A DNA stretch of 64,000 bases from Agapanthus africanus (Eukaryota; Streptophyta; Magnoliopsida; Asparagales; Amaryllidaceae): assembly GCA_030015575.1 (NCBI GenBank), contig CM057338.1, positions 634,748,189-634,812,188 on the forward strand. The letters run 5' to 3'. The position numbers were made by a program, and so were the translations under genes. The first letter of the stretch is position 1, and each line of letters opens with the position of its first letter. Below, in pieces: positions 36,334 to 46,513 of the stretch. The notes beneath the pieces were generated by a model, which saw only the letters and a list, made by a program, of their open reading frames with translations, ran no database searches and was not told the DNA's origin.

Positions 36334-36555
36334 AACCTAATTAATGTAAACCTCGTTTTCCCAGAGGCGTAACCTCGTTAACACCTTTCTAGACACCTAC
36401 TTGATCGGCTAATTGCAATGTGTAAATCTCTCCCAGGAGTAACTCTTACTCGCAGTGGGTATCGGGATCCAACTATCTCATAGAAGGTATGCAATCTCAT
36501 TGCAAATTTCAACACTTGAAATTCCCGATAATATTTTGCCCCAAGCATCCTATGA

Positions 36556-36755
36556 CCTTGACGGAGGTCAACAAACCACAGGGTGCAAGTCAAGTTCAAC
36601 CCGTCATTTCTTGATTGAATCAAACCCACCCGCACGACCCTTGACGGAGGTCAACAAGGTCGTACGACTACCCTAATCCAATCTGCATCATATGCATAAG
36701 CAGACAAATACTAGTTAGCTACCGCACACTACGCCTTGACGGAGGTCAACAAACG
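36556..36755 (-). repeat. Three copies of a 17-bp leader repeat in copia-2
   Basis: CCTTGACGGAGGTCAACAA occurs near 36,556, 36,640 and 36,736 (plus strand). The copies are identical to each other but differ from the version at the same three places in copia-1. Confidence 0.8.
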
Positions 36756-36889
36756 TAGCACGAATACTAAGTAGGATTTATCTGAAATGACGGAGGGCTA
36801 CGCAGGTTTTCATAAAACCATGAGCGTAATGAACTTGATATCGTTGTAGAATCAAATGAAGTTTTGAAATGGAGTGATTTTGAGGCTTT

Positions 36890-37138
36890 TCTAGTTTTGC
36901 TAAAGGAGTCACTCCCGGTGAAGGGATCTCGGTCCTTTCCTCGTCGAATGAGGTGCGGGATATATCATATATATCGCTGTGCAAAGCAAAAACGCAAAAG
37001 CAGTCAAAAGCAAACCGAGTGTGTAGCATCTGCCAGTTATTGCTAAAGGAGTCACTCTCGGTGAAGGGATCTCGGTCCTTTCCTCATCGAATAAGGTGCA
37101 GGGTATATCATATATACCGCTATGCATCGCAAGAACTG
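36890..37138 (-). repeat. Duplicated leader block in copia-2
   Basis: Two copies of GCTAAAGGAGTCACTC...GGTCCTTTCCTC...TATATCATATA, offset about 145 bp, matching 5,934-6,180 of copia-1. Confidence 0.8.
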
Positions 37139-38690
37139 TAGCTACCTGTTTTATTTTAAAATCTGATTCTACAACATCATAGGTTTCTTTTCTTTCATTA
37201 ATCACATTAATGAAGTCCCATCATTTAAATACCTAAACATCACAGATAGATATGACGTACACTTATGCCATCCGCATTCGCCTCGATGTCCTCTCGTGCA
37301 CCGTTAGGTTAGGTAACTAACGACAGAGCGGGGCAGGGCTAGCGCGGGTGTAAAACATAAGTAACGTCTATATAATATATCATATATACTATATACTATA
37401 TCCATCACAGAATCACATCACAGATATCGCAGCAGAATAAACATATGAAATATTGGATATACTAGGACGTCCGTGTTTTCAATACGAGCCAGTATAAAAC
37501 ATGGATTCCACAGTCGTGATGAATAGCCAATCCCACACCCCTAGACCCCTACGAGAGCGGCAAGCAACCCTGCCAATCCTAGGGTTAGGAGACCCGGACT
37601 CGACTCCTCGAGTTGGTCTCCCACTGGACCCCAGAACCCGGTTACTTGTGCTCCCCTCCTTGGGTCTATCCTAATGCGGAAAAGTAAATAATATACAAAG
37701 GGTGACAACTTCCGCTACCTGGAAGCGCCCCAAATAAAAGAATATCACATACAAGTTTTTACATGAATGAAAATGAAAAACACTCATCTCACATAAAAAC
37801 CCCCGGCTATTCGAACACGACGATCCAATATAACATATCCAGCAACACATAACATCACATGTCATCAACGTAAGTAAGTATGCATACCCCAATTGTCGTT
37901 GACGTATAGCAACGAAACCGGCGATATGAACATACTGCACTTACGGTCACAGAAAAGAAAGTGTAAAACTACAACAATTGGAATCCGCAACTTCTTTAGA
38001 CATCGCATGCCTAACAGATATAAATCCCGCATTTTAGTCTCATTATCGAAAACTCTTTTCAATATCATATGGGACTAAATTGCTAGATTTATAACATTCA
38101 TTCAGTTATCTCATAATTACTTGTGAATTCCAATTATTGTATCACATTCCAGATAAACAGAAAATGTTAAACATTCCGATCGAACAATCGAACACCCAAG
38201 TTTTCCCAATACAGATCAACACATGAAATAAGTCTAACAACATTCAGTTCGTACCTCAGTACCAACGGTCCAGCCGTTGAAGGGTCAAGCCAACGCCTCA
38301 CATGTGGCACGCCGTACTGCCCCAAACCCGAAGGTTCAAAGGGCGGTTCAAGACGGTCACATAATCGAGTTAAGGTTTGTTGTCTTCTAGAGGGACCATC
38401 GAGTTACTTGCACTACTTAGAACGTCGTTAAACTACGGAAAAATCCAACACTTGGAAATTTCCCGACAGGGGAAAAATTGGGTTTTTATATCCGGTCGAA
38501 CTTTTTAACATATTCTAAAATTTATCCGGAAAGCCAAATAGACAAAATTTGATACCCCGATCGAAACACCGAATCCCCAAAACAATTGCAGAAAATTCAA
38601 CTCTTGAATCAATATTAAAAATTCCCAGAAAACTCAGCAGGATTTATCAGGAGTTACTGTGCAAACAAAGTGGGCTGACGTCACCAATTG

Positions 38691-38738
38691 GCCGCTGATC
38701 AGCCGCAGAAGCCATGCTTCTGCCGCTGATCCGCCGCG
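38691..38738 (-). repeat. Double-palindrome hairpin module (copia-2 leader)
   Basis: Plus strand: GCCGCTGATCAGCCGC, the stem GCAGAAGCC-AT-GCTTCTGC, then CCGCTGATCCGCCGC. It sits at the same leader position as the copia-1 module, yet both palindromes and the stem have a different sequence with pairing kept. ACTGT flanks both sides. Confidence 0.85.
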
Positions 38739-38923
38739 AAAAACACTGTTCACCAGAAACTTTTTGCACCGTAATTCTTATTTTTTCCTGCTGAATTTTT
38801 TAGCAATTTTTAATTTGGAAAAATCCACTGTTTTCAAAAAAGTACAGAGAGCATATTTTGGGTTTCGGTTTTGGGTCGTTCGGACTTCAAATTCCGTCTA
38901 CGCTTCGCCTAAGGCTCTAGCTA

Positions 38924-38936
38924 GGCTCTGATACCA
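38924..38936 (-). other. Copia-2 primer binding site
   Basis: The minus strand reads TGGTATCAGAGCC, a perfect complement to the 3' end of plant initiator Met tRNA. It lies one base from the LTR end. Confidence 0.95.
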
Positions 38937-38937
38937 G

Positions 38938-41147
38938 TGAAAGGTTCCTAGGCACCCTAGTAAGGTCTCACAAGGCATCGAACATGCCAATTTAAAATTT
39001 TTTGTGCCGAGAAACCCTAGACTACGGATCTTAAACTAGAAGTTTAGGCGAAACGGAAAACTAGTTAACTATTTAACTAAAGTTGAGATGCTACAACCTT
39101 TGTAGATCCGGATTTCCGCCTCCTTAGCTCCACGTGGTCATGTCCTCGCTGTCCATCATGAATCCTCGACTCGATCATCGGCTTCATCGGGAAAACAAGC
39201 GGAATAGGTCGTCGGCTTTGTGTCAAAGACGATCTACGTCGAGGTTGCACAAACTCAAGCTCCGACTTCACAAACTTGTGAAACTTATGAAGTAAACACC
39301 CAAAACAACTTGGCAAGAGGTAGAGGGTGAAGAAATAGGAGGTGGGTTCACTTTAGAATTGGATTTATCTCACTAGATCTCAAGTTGCCATTGTTGTAGC
39401 AAGCTTGAAGAAGAAGAAGAAAATGAGCTAGTTATCATAAGTTATGATAAAAAGAAATAGAAAATCAAATACTTATCATAACTAAACTAGGGTCAAGTGT
39501 AGAGAATAAACCATGGTCACTTTAGAGGGTTAGGGTTAAGCATGAAGATAAGGATGGTTACAAAAGTCAAAGCTTCATGAAGCTTCAACTTAAAACAAAA
39601 AGAGCCACCATTCTCATCATAATCCATTTCAAATAAATAATTAAACAAATAAATAAATAAATGAATATGCAAAACCCTAATTATCAAATTAACCATGGAT
39701 TAATTCTATACACTTAACTAAATGATCAAGTATCATCAAACATGATACAAAAAGGTGCACGAAAGCATATCACATATACAATGTGCATCAAGTGAGAAAA
39801 ATCCGTTTAAAGTGAACCAATACTAGTTAATGCAAAGTAATATATAAAATATATAATTATACATTAAATCATTAAATCAACACTTGATTCAATGATCCGG
39901 TCATGTCGCACATAACCGACTAGTATTCAATGCATCGATTTATCGAATCAATGATTCGATAACTAGGTCATATCGAATATAACCAATCGAAACATATATC
40001 GCGAGAATGAAATGCGGTATCACATACACACATTATTCTCGGTCCCGCACATATCTCATATGCGCTCCTATTTCGTTTCGCTTGAGCCAGGAAACCTCTG
40101 TGTAGGACTCTAAAGACTCGTCAATACGCCGGTAGCAGATGATGATCATATCAAGCACCCACAAGCCGCAAGCGGTCTGCTAAACGTAACGGCCACCCGG
40201 GTATTGAGCGATCAGAAGATCGACGAGCTAGCCCGCTCAAACTCCTGCGAATCCGACCAGTAACACTTACCATACAATCCGGTCTCTTCGTCTGATATGT
40301 CGCATATCAAGTCTAGGGGTGGTATACGTCAGACCCCAATAACCCGATAAGTCGTGCCGATGTGAGGCTCGTAACGGGTCGAGAAACTACTGGTAACACT
40401 TACCAGTAAATCTTTGATCAGCCCTGGCCAGGGACTTCCCTGCTACGGCCAATCGAGCACAGCGCAACATCAACTCCCAATACCGGGAGAGACGAAACCC
40501 CTCCTATCGCTCATTGCCTCCATGTGACTCGGGACTGTACCCAAAGACCACCGTTTTGCATGCCCTCATGGACGTGGTAAGGTGGAGATCAAAGCACAGT
40601 GGGAATCATACAAGACTCTATGACGATCTCGGGTCTACAGACTAACCTGTACAAGTGTCACCTGAGAACTGCCATCTGACGTGAGGTATAATACCATCTG
40701 GGAGTTCTCGGCGAGTCCGTCCAGTGTACCCAGTCTCCACTGAGCACCCGTATACCATCTCTGATGTCAAACACCAATGGATATGGGATCATCCATCGCC
40801 CATCTCATGGGTCGAGAAGCGTATACGCTAGTCTACTCTGGTATATCGATGCCCCGTCTCGATACACCCATGACTAGGGACCTTGAAGGATGTACTTATG
40901 GACTACCATGTCCCCACTAGTATGATCTGCATCATAGTCCAGGTAGTCAAGTACAAATCCTAAGGGCTTTACCAACATGTAACTATAAGACAGTATAAAG
41001 AGACTAGTGTACATGTTAAGATAAAGAGTAACCAGATAGCATACTATCATGTCGAGCAAGAAAGTCATCTCTATATATGTCCAAGCATCCAATATAATAT
41101 ACATAATCTGTACAATACTGGCCTCTAGGGCATACACACAACTAACA
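38938..41147 (-). repeat. Copia-2 5' LTR
   Basis: 2,210 bp, the partner of 30,608-32,817, starting TGTTAGTTGTGTG at 41,147 on the minus strand. No gene lies inside; the short ORF over its start is not recognised. Confidence 0.95.
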
Positions 41148-41152
41148 ATGAG

Positions 41153-42099
41153 TACGTCAGAGTTAAGGACTGGATGTATGTGGATTGGCAACAACGTATG
41201 CAACCTAAGTTTGTCGCAGGAGTTCTGCTTTCATTGAATTTGCACGTGCACATAATAAGGTGATAATAGAGAAGATTCTCTATCTGTGCGATAGATGTGG
41301 CAATAAGTACTGGCAGAAGGTAGAATTGGCAGAGCTTCATATTGTAAAACATGGGTTTACTAGACTTTATACAAGTTGGAAATATCACAGGGAAGGAGAA
41401 GAATGCAGTACTGCGGCAGAAAAAGAAAGAGAACACGATAATGCGGCAGGAGAAGAAGAAGAATTCGGTAATGCGGCAGAAGGAGAAGACGGTAATTTAT
41501 TTCCATCAGAAGAAATGGAGGATATGGTAGAGGCTGCCCTAGGTGAATCTATTCTTACCGAAGATGACATTCCTTCCGGTCAAGGACCGCGTGCGGATAA
41601 ATATAAAAATTTCATGAATGATGCTAGAAAACCAATTTATGAGAATGCGAAGTATTCCACGCTCTCATAGTTCGTCCAACTTTTCTAGATTAAGTGCCTA
41701 AATGGATGGAGCAACAAGTCATTCACAATGCTTCTTTCGTTCTTGAAAGATTCTATGCCCCAAGAAAATAACGTGCCCAACAGCTGGTACGGAGCCCAGA
41801 AGATGATGTCTGATTTGGGTCTAAAGTGTGAGAAGATTCAAGCATGTCCTAAAAATTGCGTGTTGTACCGGAAAGAGAATTCAGATTTGAAAGAGTGTTC
41901 AACATGCGGAGAGGCCAGTTATAAGCCGAAAGATTCTGATAAGAAGCCCGATATACCTGTCAAGATAGCACGATACTTTCCCATAACACAGAGGCTACAG
42001 AGGCCAGGTATAAGCCGAAAGATTCCACCCATATTTGAAATTTTAGTTTTGGAAGGTTCAAGTTTAAATTCTATACTTATACTTTACTTCTTAATGTGG
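41153..42099 (+). pseudogene. CACTA transposase remnant (N-terminal and Transposase_21 start)
   Basis: This resembles En/Spm TNP2-type transposases. The N-terminal associated domain is visible as KDWMYVDW, FVAGV, then after a one-base frameshift near 41,222 FIEFARAH, LCDRCGNKYW and HIVKHGF. An acidic linker follows. The Transposase_21 part shows KCLNGWSNKSFTMLLSFLKD, WYGAQKMMSDLGLKCEKI, CPKNCVLY and CSTCGEASYK and stops after YFPITQRLQR. The DDE catalytic region that should follow is gone. A 26-bp sequence from 41,920 is repeated at 42,000, at the point where homology ends. Further shifts occur near 41,665-41,700. Confidence 0.85.
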
Positions 42100-42104
42100 G
42101 TGTA

Positions 42105-42367
42105 GGAGCGGGTGGTTGAGCAGGCCGAGGCCTTGGGGATCGATTTTACCGGACAGAGCGATCCGAGGCTGCTGACCCCAGTTCTGGACGCCGCACAAGG
42201 AGGGCACCACGGAGGTTGGGAAAGAGGTCGGGGACTGGGCCCTAGCAGGGCCCATATGAGGTTGGACTCCACCCCGGCGGTTACTTCCTCCGTCTCCAGT
42301 GAGCGACGTGTCCAGCAAGAACTGGAGAGCTTGAGGGCCACCGTTCAGGAGTTGAAGGAGATACTGG
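42105..42367 (+). pseudogene. CACTA transposase 3' exon, coiled-coil part
   Basis: After an acceptor-like GTGGGTGTAG the frame reads RVVEQAEALGIDFTGQ and later SERRVQQELESLRATVQELKEIL. The heptad pattern of Leu, Val and Ile predicts a short coiled coil. A donor-like GTATGT follows at about 42,368. Such tails are common in plant CACTA transposases. It is separated from the N-terminal part by a deletion of the catalytic core. Confidence 0.6.
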
Positions 42368-42596
42368 TATGTATACTACTTTATAGTAAAATATCATGTC
42401 ATATATAGATATCAACATATCCATAATTAGTACGTAGCTTGAGCTTATTTGGTTTTAGACTTAGGTTTGATTAATCATACATATAAAATAAACAACGGTT
42501 TTCCAAACTAGATATCCAAATAGGGTTTCGAAATAACTTGATAATGATACGAATTCGAATAATACACAGTTCTTAAACGCTTCTTACACACGTTAG

Positions 42597-42892
42597 GTCC
42601 AGACGCGACAGGGTACATCGGCCGAGCCTCCACATGCATCTCCTTCGGCTGCAGCTCCACAAGCCACTACATCGGCTGCGGTTCCGCAGACAGCTCCTAT
42701 AGATCCACCGCCCGCTTAGACTCCCGCAGCCGCGGCTCCGCAAGCGACTACCTCGACGGCGGCTGCGCAGACCACATCGCCAGCTCCACAGGCCGCTCAG
42801 ACTCCCGCACGCGCCGAATTGCATGGTTTATTGACCGAGGAGCAGGCGCGATTAATTCTATCGTTTATCAGAGGTGGAGCTGGACCGAGCTA
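42597..42892 (+). pseudogene. CACTA transposase last exon, Ala/Pro-rich
   Basis: After an acceptor-like ACACACGTTAG the frame continues from the previous exon. It is rich in Ala, Pro, Gln and Thr (AAPQATTSAAVPQTAP), and ends LTEEQARLILSFIRGGAGPS-stop. One in-frame TAG lies near 42,716. The exon pairing is inferred from frame and splice-like sites. Confidence 0.55.
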
Positions 42893-43169
42893 GGGTAGCT
42901 TTTTTATTCTTATTTTTTGAAACATGTATTTATTTATATCATACATATTGTACTACATTTTGAAATGATATTGATATTGATATTGGTTTATATTTATATC
43001 ATATTCAGTTTTTGGGTTTCTTTTGTATATTATATTCGTGAGATGTGATTATGAATACTGCGATATATGTTGTGTGATGATTAATTTTATATTTTATTGA
43101 TACATATATTATTGTGCACAGGGCGGGAAAAAATCAGGCAGCACTTTTTTTTTAAAAAATACAGATATT

Positions 43170-43637
43170 GTGTACCTACGGATTAATCCGTAGGTACACA
43201 TGTTGCCCCTACGGCTTAAACCGTAGGGGCAAAATATCATCATTAACTGATATTTCCCCCCTGATCTCAGTACCAGGGGGTTGGGAGTGCCCCTACGGAT
43301 ATATCCGTAGGGGTAAACAAAAGACCCTACGGAGAACTCCGTAGAGACAAAATATCAGGATTTCTGATATTTGGCCCCTACGGATACGTACCTACGCATA
43401 TATCCATAGGGGATAGTACTTGGCCCTACGGATACCGTCGTAGGTACAGTTAATATATTTTAAAAAAACCATAAATAAAATAACTTTTTTTACCCTAGGG
43501 GAAAGTTCACGGTTTCAACTTGCACCTACGGCGTTTGCACCTACATGTTATTTTTTCACCCCTACGGATATATCCGTAGGGGCAGTGGTTTGCCCCGACG
43601 GATAAATCCATAGGGGAAACCCTTATTTGTAGTAGTG
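43170..43637 (-). repeat. CACTA right subterminal and terminal repeats
   Basis: At least seven inverted pairs of the form CCTACGGAnnnnTCCGTAGG lie in 450 bp, ending in TTTGTAGTAGTG. Their density is higher than at the left end. The stretch 42,893-43,169 before them is AT-rich without a recognised gene. Confidence 0.9.
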
Positions 43638-43965
43638 TTTGCATATTACACATATTAGCAAAACAGCTGCAAAATACAAGATTACATGTGTTATACTCTA
43701 AAACCGGCATTTTTAGGGAAATTGACTGTTTATCATGGCATTGCATCATTCTTGTGTAGCGCAACACTTGTTTCGAAGTCTGTGCAGGAAATTCTAAGAA
43801 CCGAGCCAAAAATTGTCAAAGTGCTGATAAAAAATTACGCCAACTCAAAGACTTGAGAGCTGGTAGCAATCTAGAAGGAATTATAAGATTCCACGTATCA
43901 GAACAATATCCAAAAGCTAGCAGAAAGCAGAGCAAGAAAATTGATGATCCATAACTCCTATTGGG

Positions 43966-44010
43966 CCGCGGATCCGCGGCAGGAGCAGGCTTATGCCGCG
44001 GATCCGCGGC
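43966..44010 (+). repeat. Double-palindrome hairpin module (middle LTR)
   Basis: GCCGCGGATCCGCGGC, then AGGAGC-AG-GCTTAT, then GCCGCGGATCCGCGGC. Both palindromes are perfect here, and GGCA pairs with TGCC around the AGC/GCT stem. Confidence 0.9.
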
Positions 44011-44294
44011 AGCCTTGCCACATCATCAACTCCTCTCTACTGCAGAATGCTTCTCTCAGGGCCCACACTCATTTAATATGCTTCACGTTCCAGAATTATC
44101 CTGAGTTTTCTTCCAGATCAGCAATGATCATTAAGCAAGCTCATCATGATTAAGCTCCAAGCTTCCAAAGCAAGCCAACTAACAACCTAGTTCTAGAAGC
44201 ATCCCTCCAACTAACTTCTTCTAGAAGCCTCTCGAGCTAACAAACTTTTGGAGGGAAATTCAAATTTTGAATCCTAGATCTAGGGTTACAAGGT

Positions 44295-44304
44295 CTATAA
44301 AAGG
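44295..44304 (+). promoter_or_regulatory. TATA box of middle LTR
   Basis: CTATAAAAGG, followed by GGTTAATGGTTG, at the same place as in the 3' LTR (54,217). Confidence 0.7.
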
Positions 44305-45410
44305 GAACATAGATCTAGGGTTAATGGTTGTTGAAGGTTGTTCATGAATGAATCTCTAATTTCTACATCAATTGGGTTCATACATCCAATTCACCCGCAA
44401 GTTGAGTGACACGACTTGCGCCTCAAAACCCTAACCCTAATTCCAATCCAAGATCAAGAATTCCGAGTTCAATCAAAGCAAGAAGCCTAGATCCTTTTGG
44501 AGCGAAGCCGATCTTCATCAGAGCAAGTGATCCAAGCCGATCCGCGACTCAAGGAGCCGACCGACGCTAAATTCAACGATCAAGTTCCTTCCCTTTGTAG
44601 TTCTTGAGAGTTGTAACTAATTGTTGATAGAAATAAAGGTGACAATTCTTTTATCTTGCTTATCTTTTGAATTCAAGCATTATGATTCAATCTAGATTCT
44701 TGAATGTTTGCTTTGTGATAATGTTTGAGTAAAACTCCGCTCGTAAAGGAGTCGAGACGATCGATAGAATGATGATAGTTTAGATTCTATTACAATTCTT
44801 AAATCCTATAACGTTTGTAAATTCTTGAAAATCAAATGATTGATGACCTAGTTTCGATGCGATGCTTTCTTGATTGTATTCGCTCGAAACTAGAGATCAA
44901 CAATCGATCATTTGATTTACTAGAAGCTAGTTTGTGAATGAGATTCATCGAAAGGACAAAGGATGAGATGTGGAAACCCTAATTTCTTCGCAAGATCCTT
45001 AACCTCGATAAATCGTCATCGATCTAGTATCAATTCGTTAATAGATAAGAGTATGTAATCATTAGATCTCATCACATCTATAGATCCAATCGACTCCTAC
45101 GAGCCACACTTCGAATCTTGATTGTTGGTTTGGAAATCATCACATCTCAATTCTTGATTTTAATGTTTTCTTAGATCTAGATTTTTCTAATTCTTGAAAT
45201 TCAATTTACAAATCATGAATTGTTTCTTTTCTTTCCTTTAAATTTTTGACTCATCTAAATCAAAACACGAACGATTACACTTTCCCCGTGGACGATCTAC
45301 ACTTACTAACGCGCTACGTTCGACACCGTTATTGATTGCGGTCAAATATTTTTGGTTGTGATTTCTTTACAATTCTCAAACGACACAACGAGAAATTCGT
45401 ATCAATCAAA

Positions 45411-45428
45411 TGGCACCGTTGCCGGGGA
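45411..45428 (+). other. Primer binding site of Athila internal region 2
   Basis: TGGCACCGTTGCCGGGGA, 2 nt after the LTR end. It differs from the perfect site at 23,482-23,499 by G to A at a CpG, as expected after cytosine deamination on the other strand. Confidence 0.9.
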
Positions 45429-46513
45429 TAGTGCGCTAATTCGTTTCGTTTTTTGAAATTTGAGCTGAAAAGTTTATTCCATCATATTTTGAGATCAAAA
45501 TTCGCGTAAATTCTAAACGTGTTGTTGTGATTTGTTGCGAGGAATTCTGGAAGCCGTGGAGCAATTGAATATTTTTTCAGAATATACCAGAAGACTCAGG
45601 AAGTTAACAGTAGCTTATTGTTAAATTTTTGTGCAGAGAAGAGATCATACCACCGCGGATCCGCGGTTTGAGCCAAGAATTGCGGTGGAACCGCGGTGCT
45701 ACAGTAGCATCACTGTACAATTTTCACTCAGGTCCTCTAAAACTTTCTTATCACTCTCTCAATCTGCTCCAATGAACAATTTTCTGCAGGCTTCTTTGCA
45801 AAAATCGCAGCGCCGCAAAAAGCAATAAAAAATTGTGCGTGTTTTTGGTTTTTTGTTGTATGCATATTAATACAGACTTTAAGGGGCTCGGCCAAATCCA
45901 GATTAGGTGGGGAGTTCATTACCCTTCCGAAGGCCCAAAAATCACAAACTTGCATCCGCATTTAACCTCATTAACTAAAAAAAGATCTAGAGATGACTCT
46001 AAGGACCGCCGCGCTCACTTAGGACAAGAGAAGGCCGTGGGTAATTCTTTTGCTTATCCGCGTTTCTTTTCTGGTGTCTAAAGGCAAGTGTGTCAAAGGC
46101 TAGTGGTTACTTAATTAGGCCCACTACTTACGTAGTGGAGAACCTCCCACTTATCTGGCCACAGGAGAGACAAAGAGGCAGTGGAGGATTGATCGTGCGA
46201 CTTGTCTTTTGGCAGTTAGGAGCGGTCTAGAGCTTTGACCTAGGTGACCACCAGATTTTAGGGTTGCTTGTTGCATTTGTTGTGATCGCATCATTTTTTT
46301 AAAAATCCGTATCATTTTTTCAAAACAAACACCAAAACACTTCATTCATTTCCCCTAATTATATTCACTCTGCCACTTGTACAAAACCCTTTTTAGTGTA
46401 AGATAGGCTGGACACGGGATTCTAGTGCCCGACTTGTCCGCGTTCCCTCGATCGACCCCGAAGTCGGTATTTCGACATTTACCTCTCCTTTACCCACCAC
46501 CACACCCACATCG
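45429..46513 (+). other. Leader of Athila internal region 2
   Basis: About 1.1 kb between primer site and gag. From 45,862 it matches the leader of internal region 1. It contains a second double-palindrome module (45,653-45,697). No gene is recognised. Confidence 0.8.
45653..45697 (+). repeat. Double-palindrome hairpin module (Athila leader)
   Basis: ACCGCGGATCCGCGGT, a 15-20 nt middle with GAGCC and ATTGC (weak stem), then GCGGTGGAACCGCGGT. It is followed by CTACAGTAGCATCACTGTAC. This element therefore has one module in its LTR and one in its leader. Confidence 0.75.

Larger units (their letters stand above)
36138..38923 (-). other. Copia-2 leader, about 2.8 kb, no gag
   Basis: Colinear with the copia-1 leader. 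It contains a double-palindrome module (38,691-38,738), a duplicated block (36,890-37,138), three short repeats (36,556-36,755) and a GNRA-type hairpin (36,320-36,333). A 5' splice-like GACCGTAAGT lies near 37,945, and the acceptor-like tract is at about 36,118-36,136. ORFs that resemble those of copia-1 (37,671-37,940 and 36,378-36,635) start with GTG; the nucleotide match extends beyond them, so coding is not shown. Confidence 0.75.
30608..41147 (-). mobile_element. Copia-2, young full-length Ty1/copia element without gag
   Basis: A 10,540 bp element on the minus strand with 2,210 bp LTRs, a perfect initiator-Met primer site, a polypurine tract and the 5-bp duplication ATGAG (30,603-30,607 and 41,148-41,152). 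By eye the LTRs differ at about 16 positions (0.7%). At a commonly used plant rate of 1.3e-8 per site per year this would be roughly 0.3 million years; the rate is an assumption. Its pol frame is open from end to end. No gag or CCHC knuckle lies in the 2.8 kb leader, so Gag must have come from elsewhere if it moved as it stands. Confidence 0.96.
26649..43637 (+). mobile_element. CACTA (En/Spm) DNA transposon, interrupted by copia-2
   Basis: The left end reads CACTACTACAATATGGGG and the right end, reversed, CACTACTACAAATAAGGG. The element is flanked by the 3-bp duplication TTT (26,646-26,648 and 43,638-43,640). The 3' LTR at about 53,560-53,570 preserves the empty site CAGTTTGCA. Without copia-2 it is about 6.4 kb. 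It has subterminal inverted repeats with CCTACGG cores, a 5' exon, a long intron with tandem repeats, and transposase remnants. The catalytic core is missing, so it is non-autonomous. Confidence 0.95.
26574..45408 (+). repeat. Middle Athila LTR, split by the CACTA transposon
   Basis: The LTR begins TGATAAGTCG at 26,574, is interrupted at 26,649-43,640, and resumes to CGTATCAATCA at 45,408. Without the insertion it matches the 3' LTR (53,488-55,330). It serves as 3' LTR of internal region 1 and 5' LTR of internal region 2. It differs from the 3' LTR by an estimated few per cent, more than the copia-2 LTRs differ from each other. Confidence 0.9.

Noticed and set aside
43966-44010. CCGCGGATCCGCGG as a cloning linker artefact (SacII/BamHI sites)
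   Set aside because: It occurs in diverged forms at seven places inside natural elements, with changed but still paired bases.
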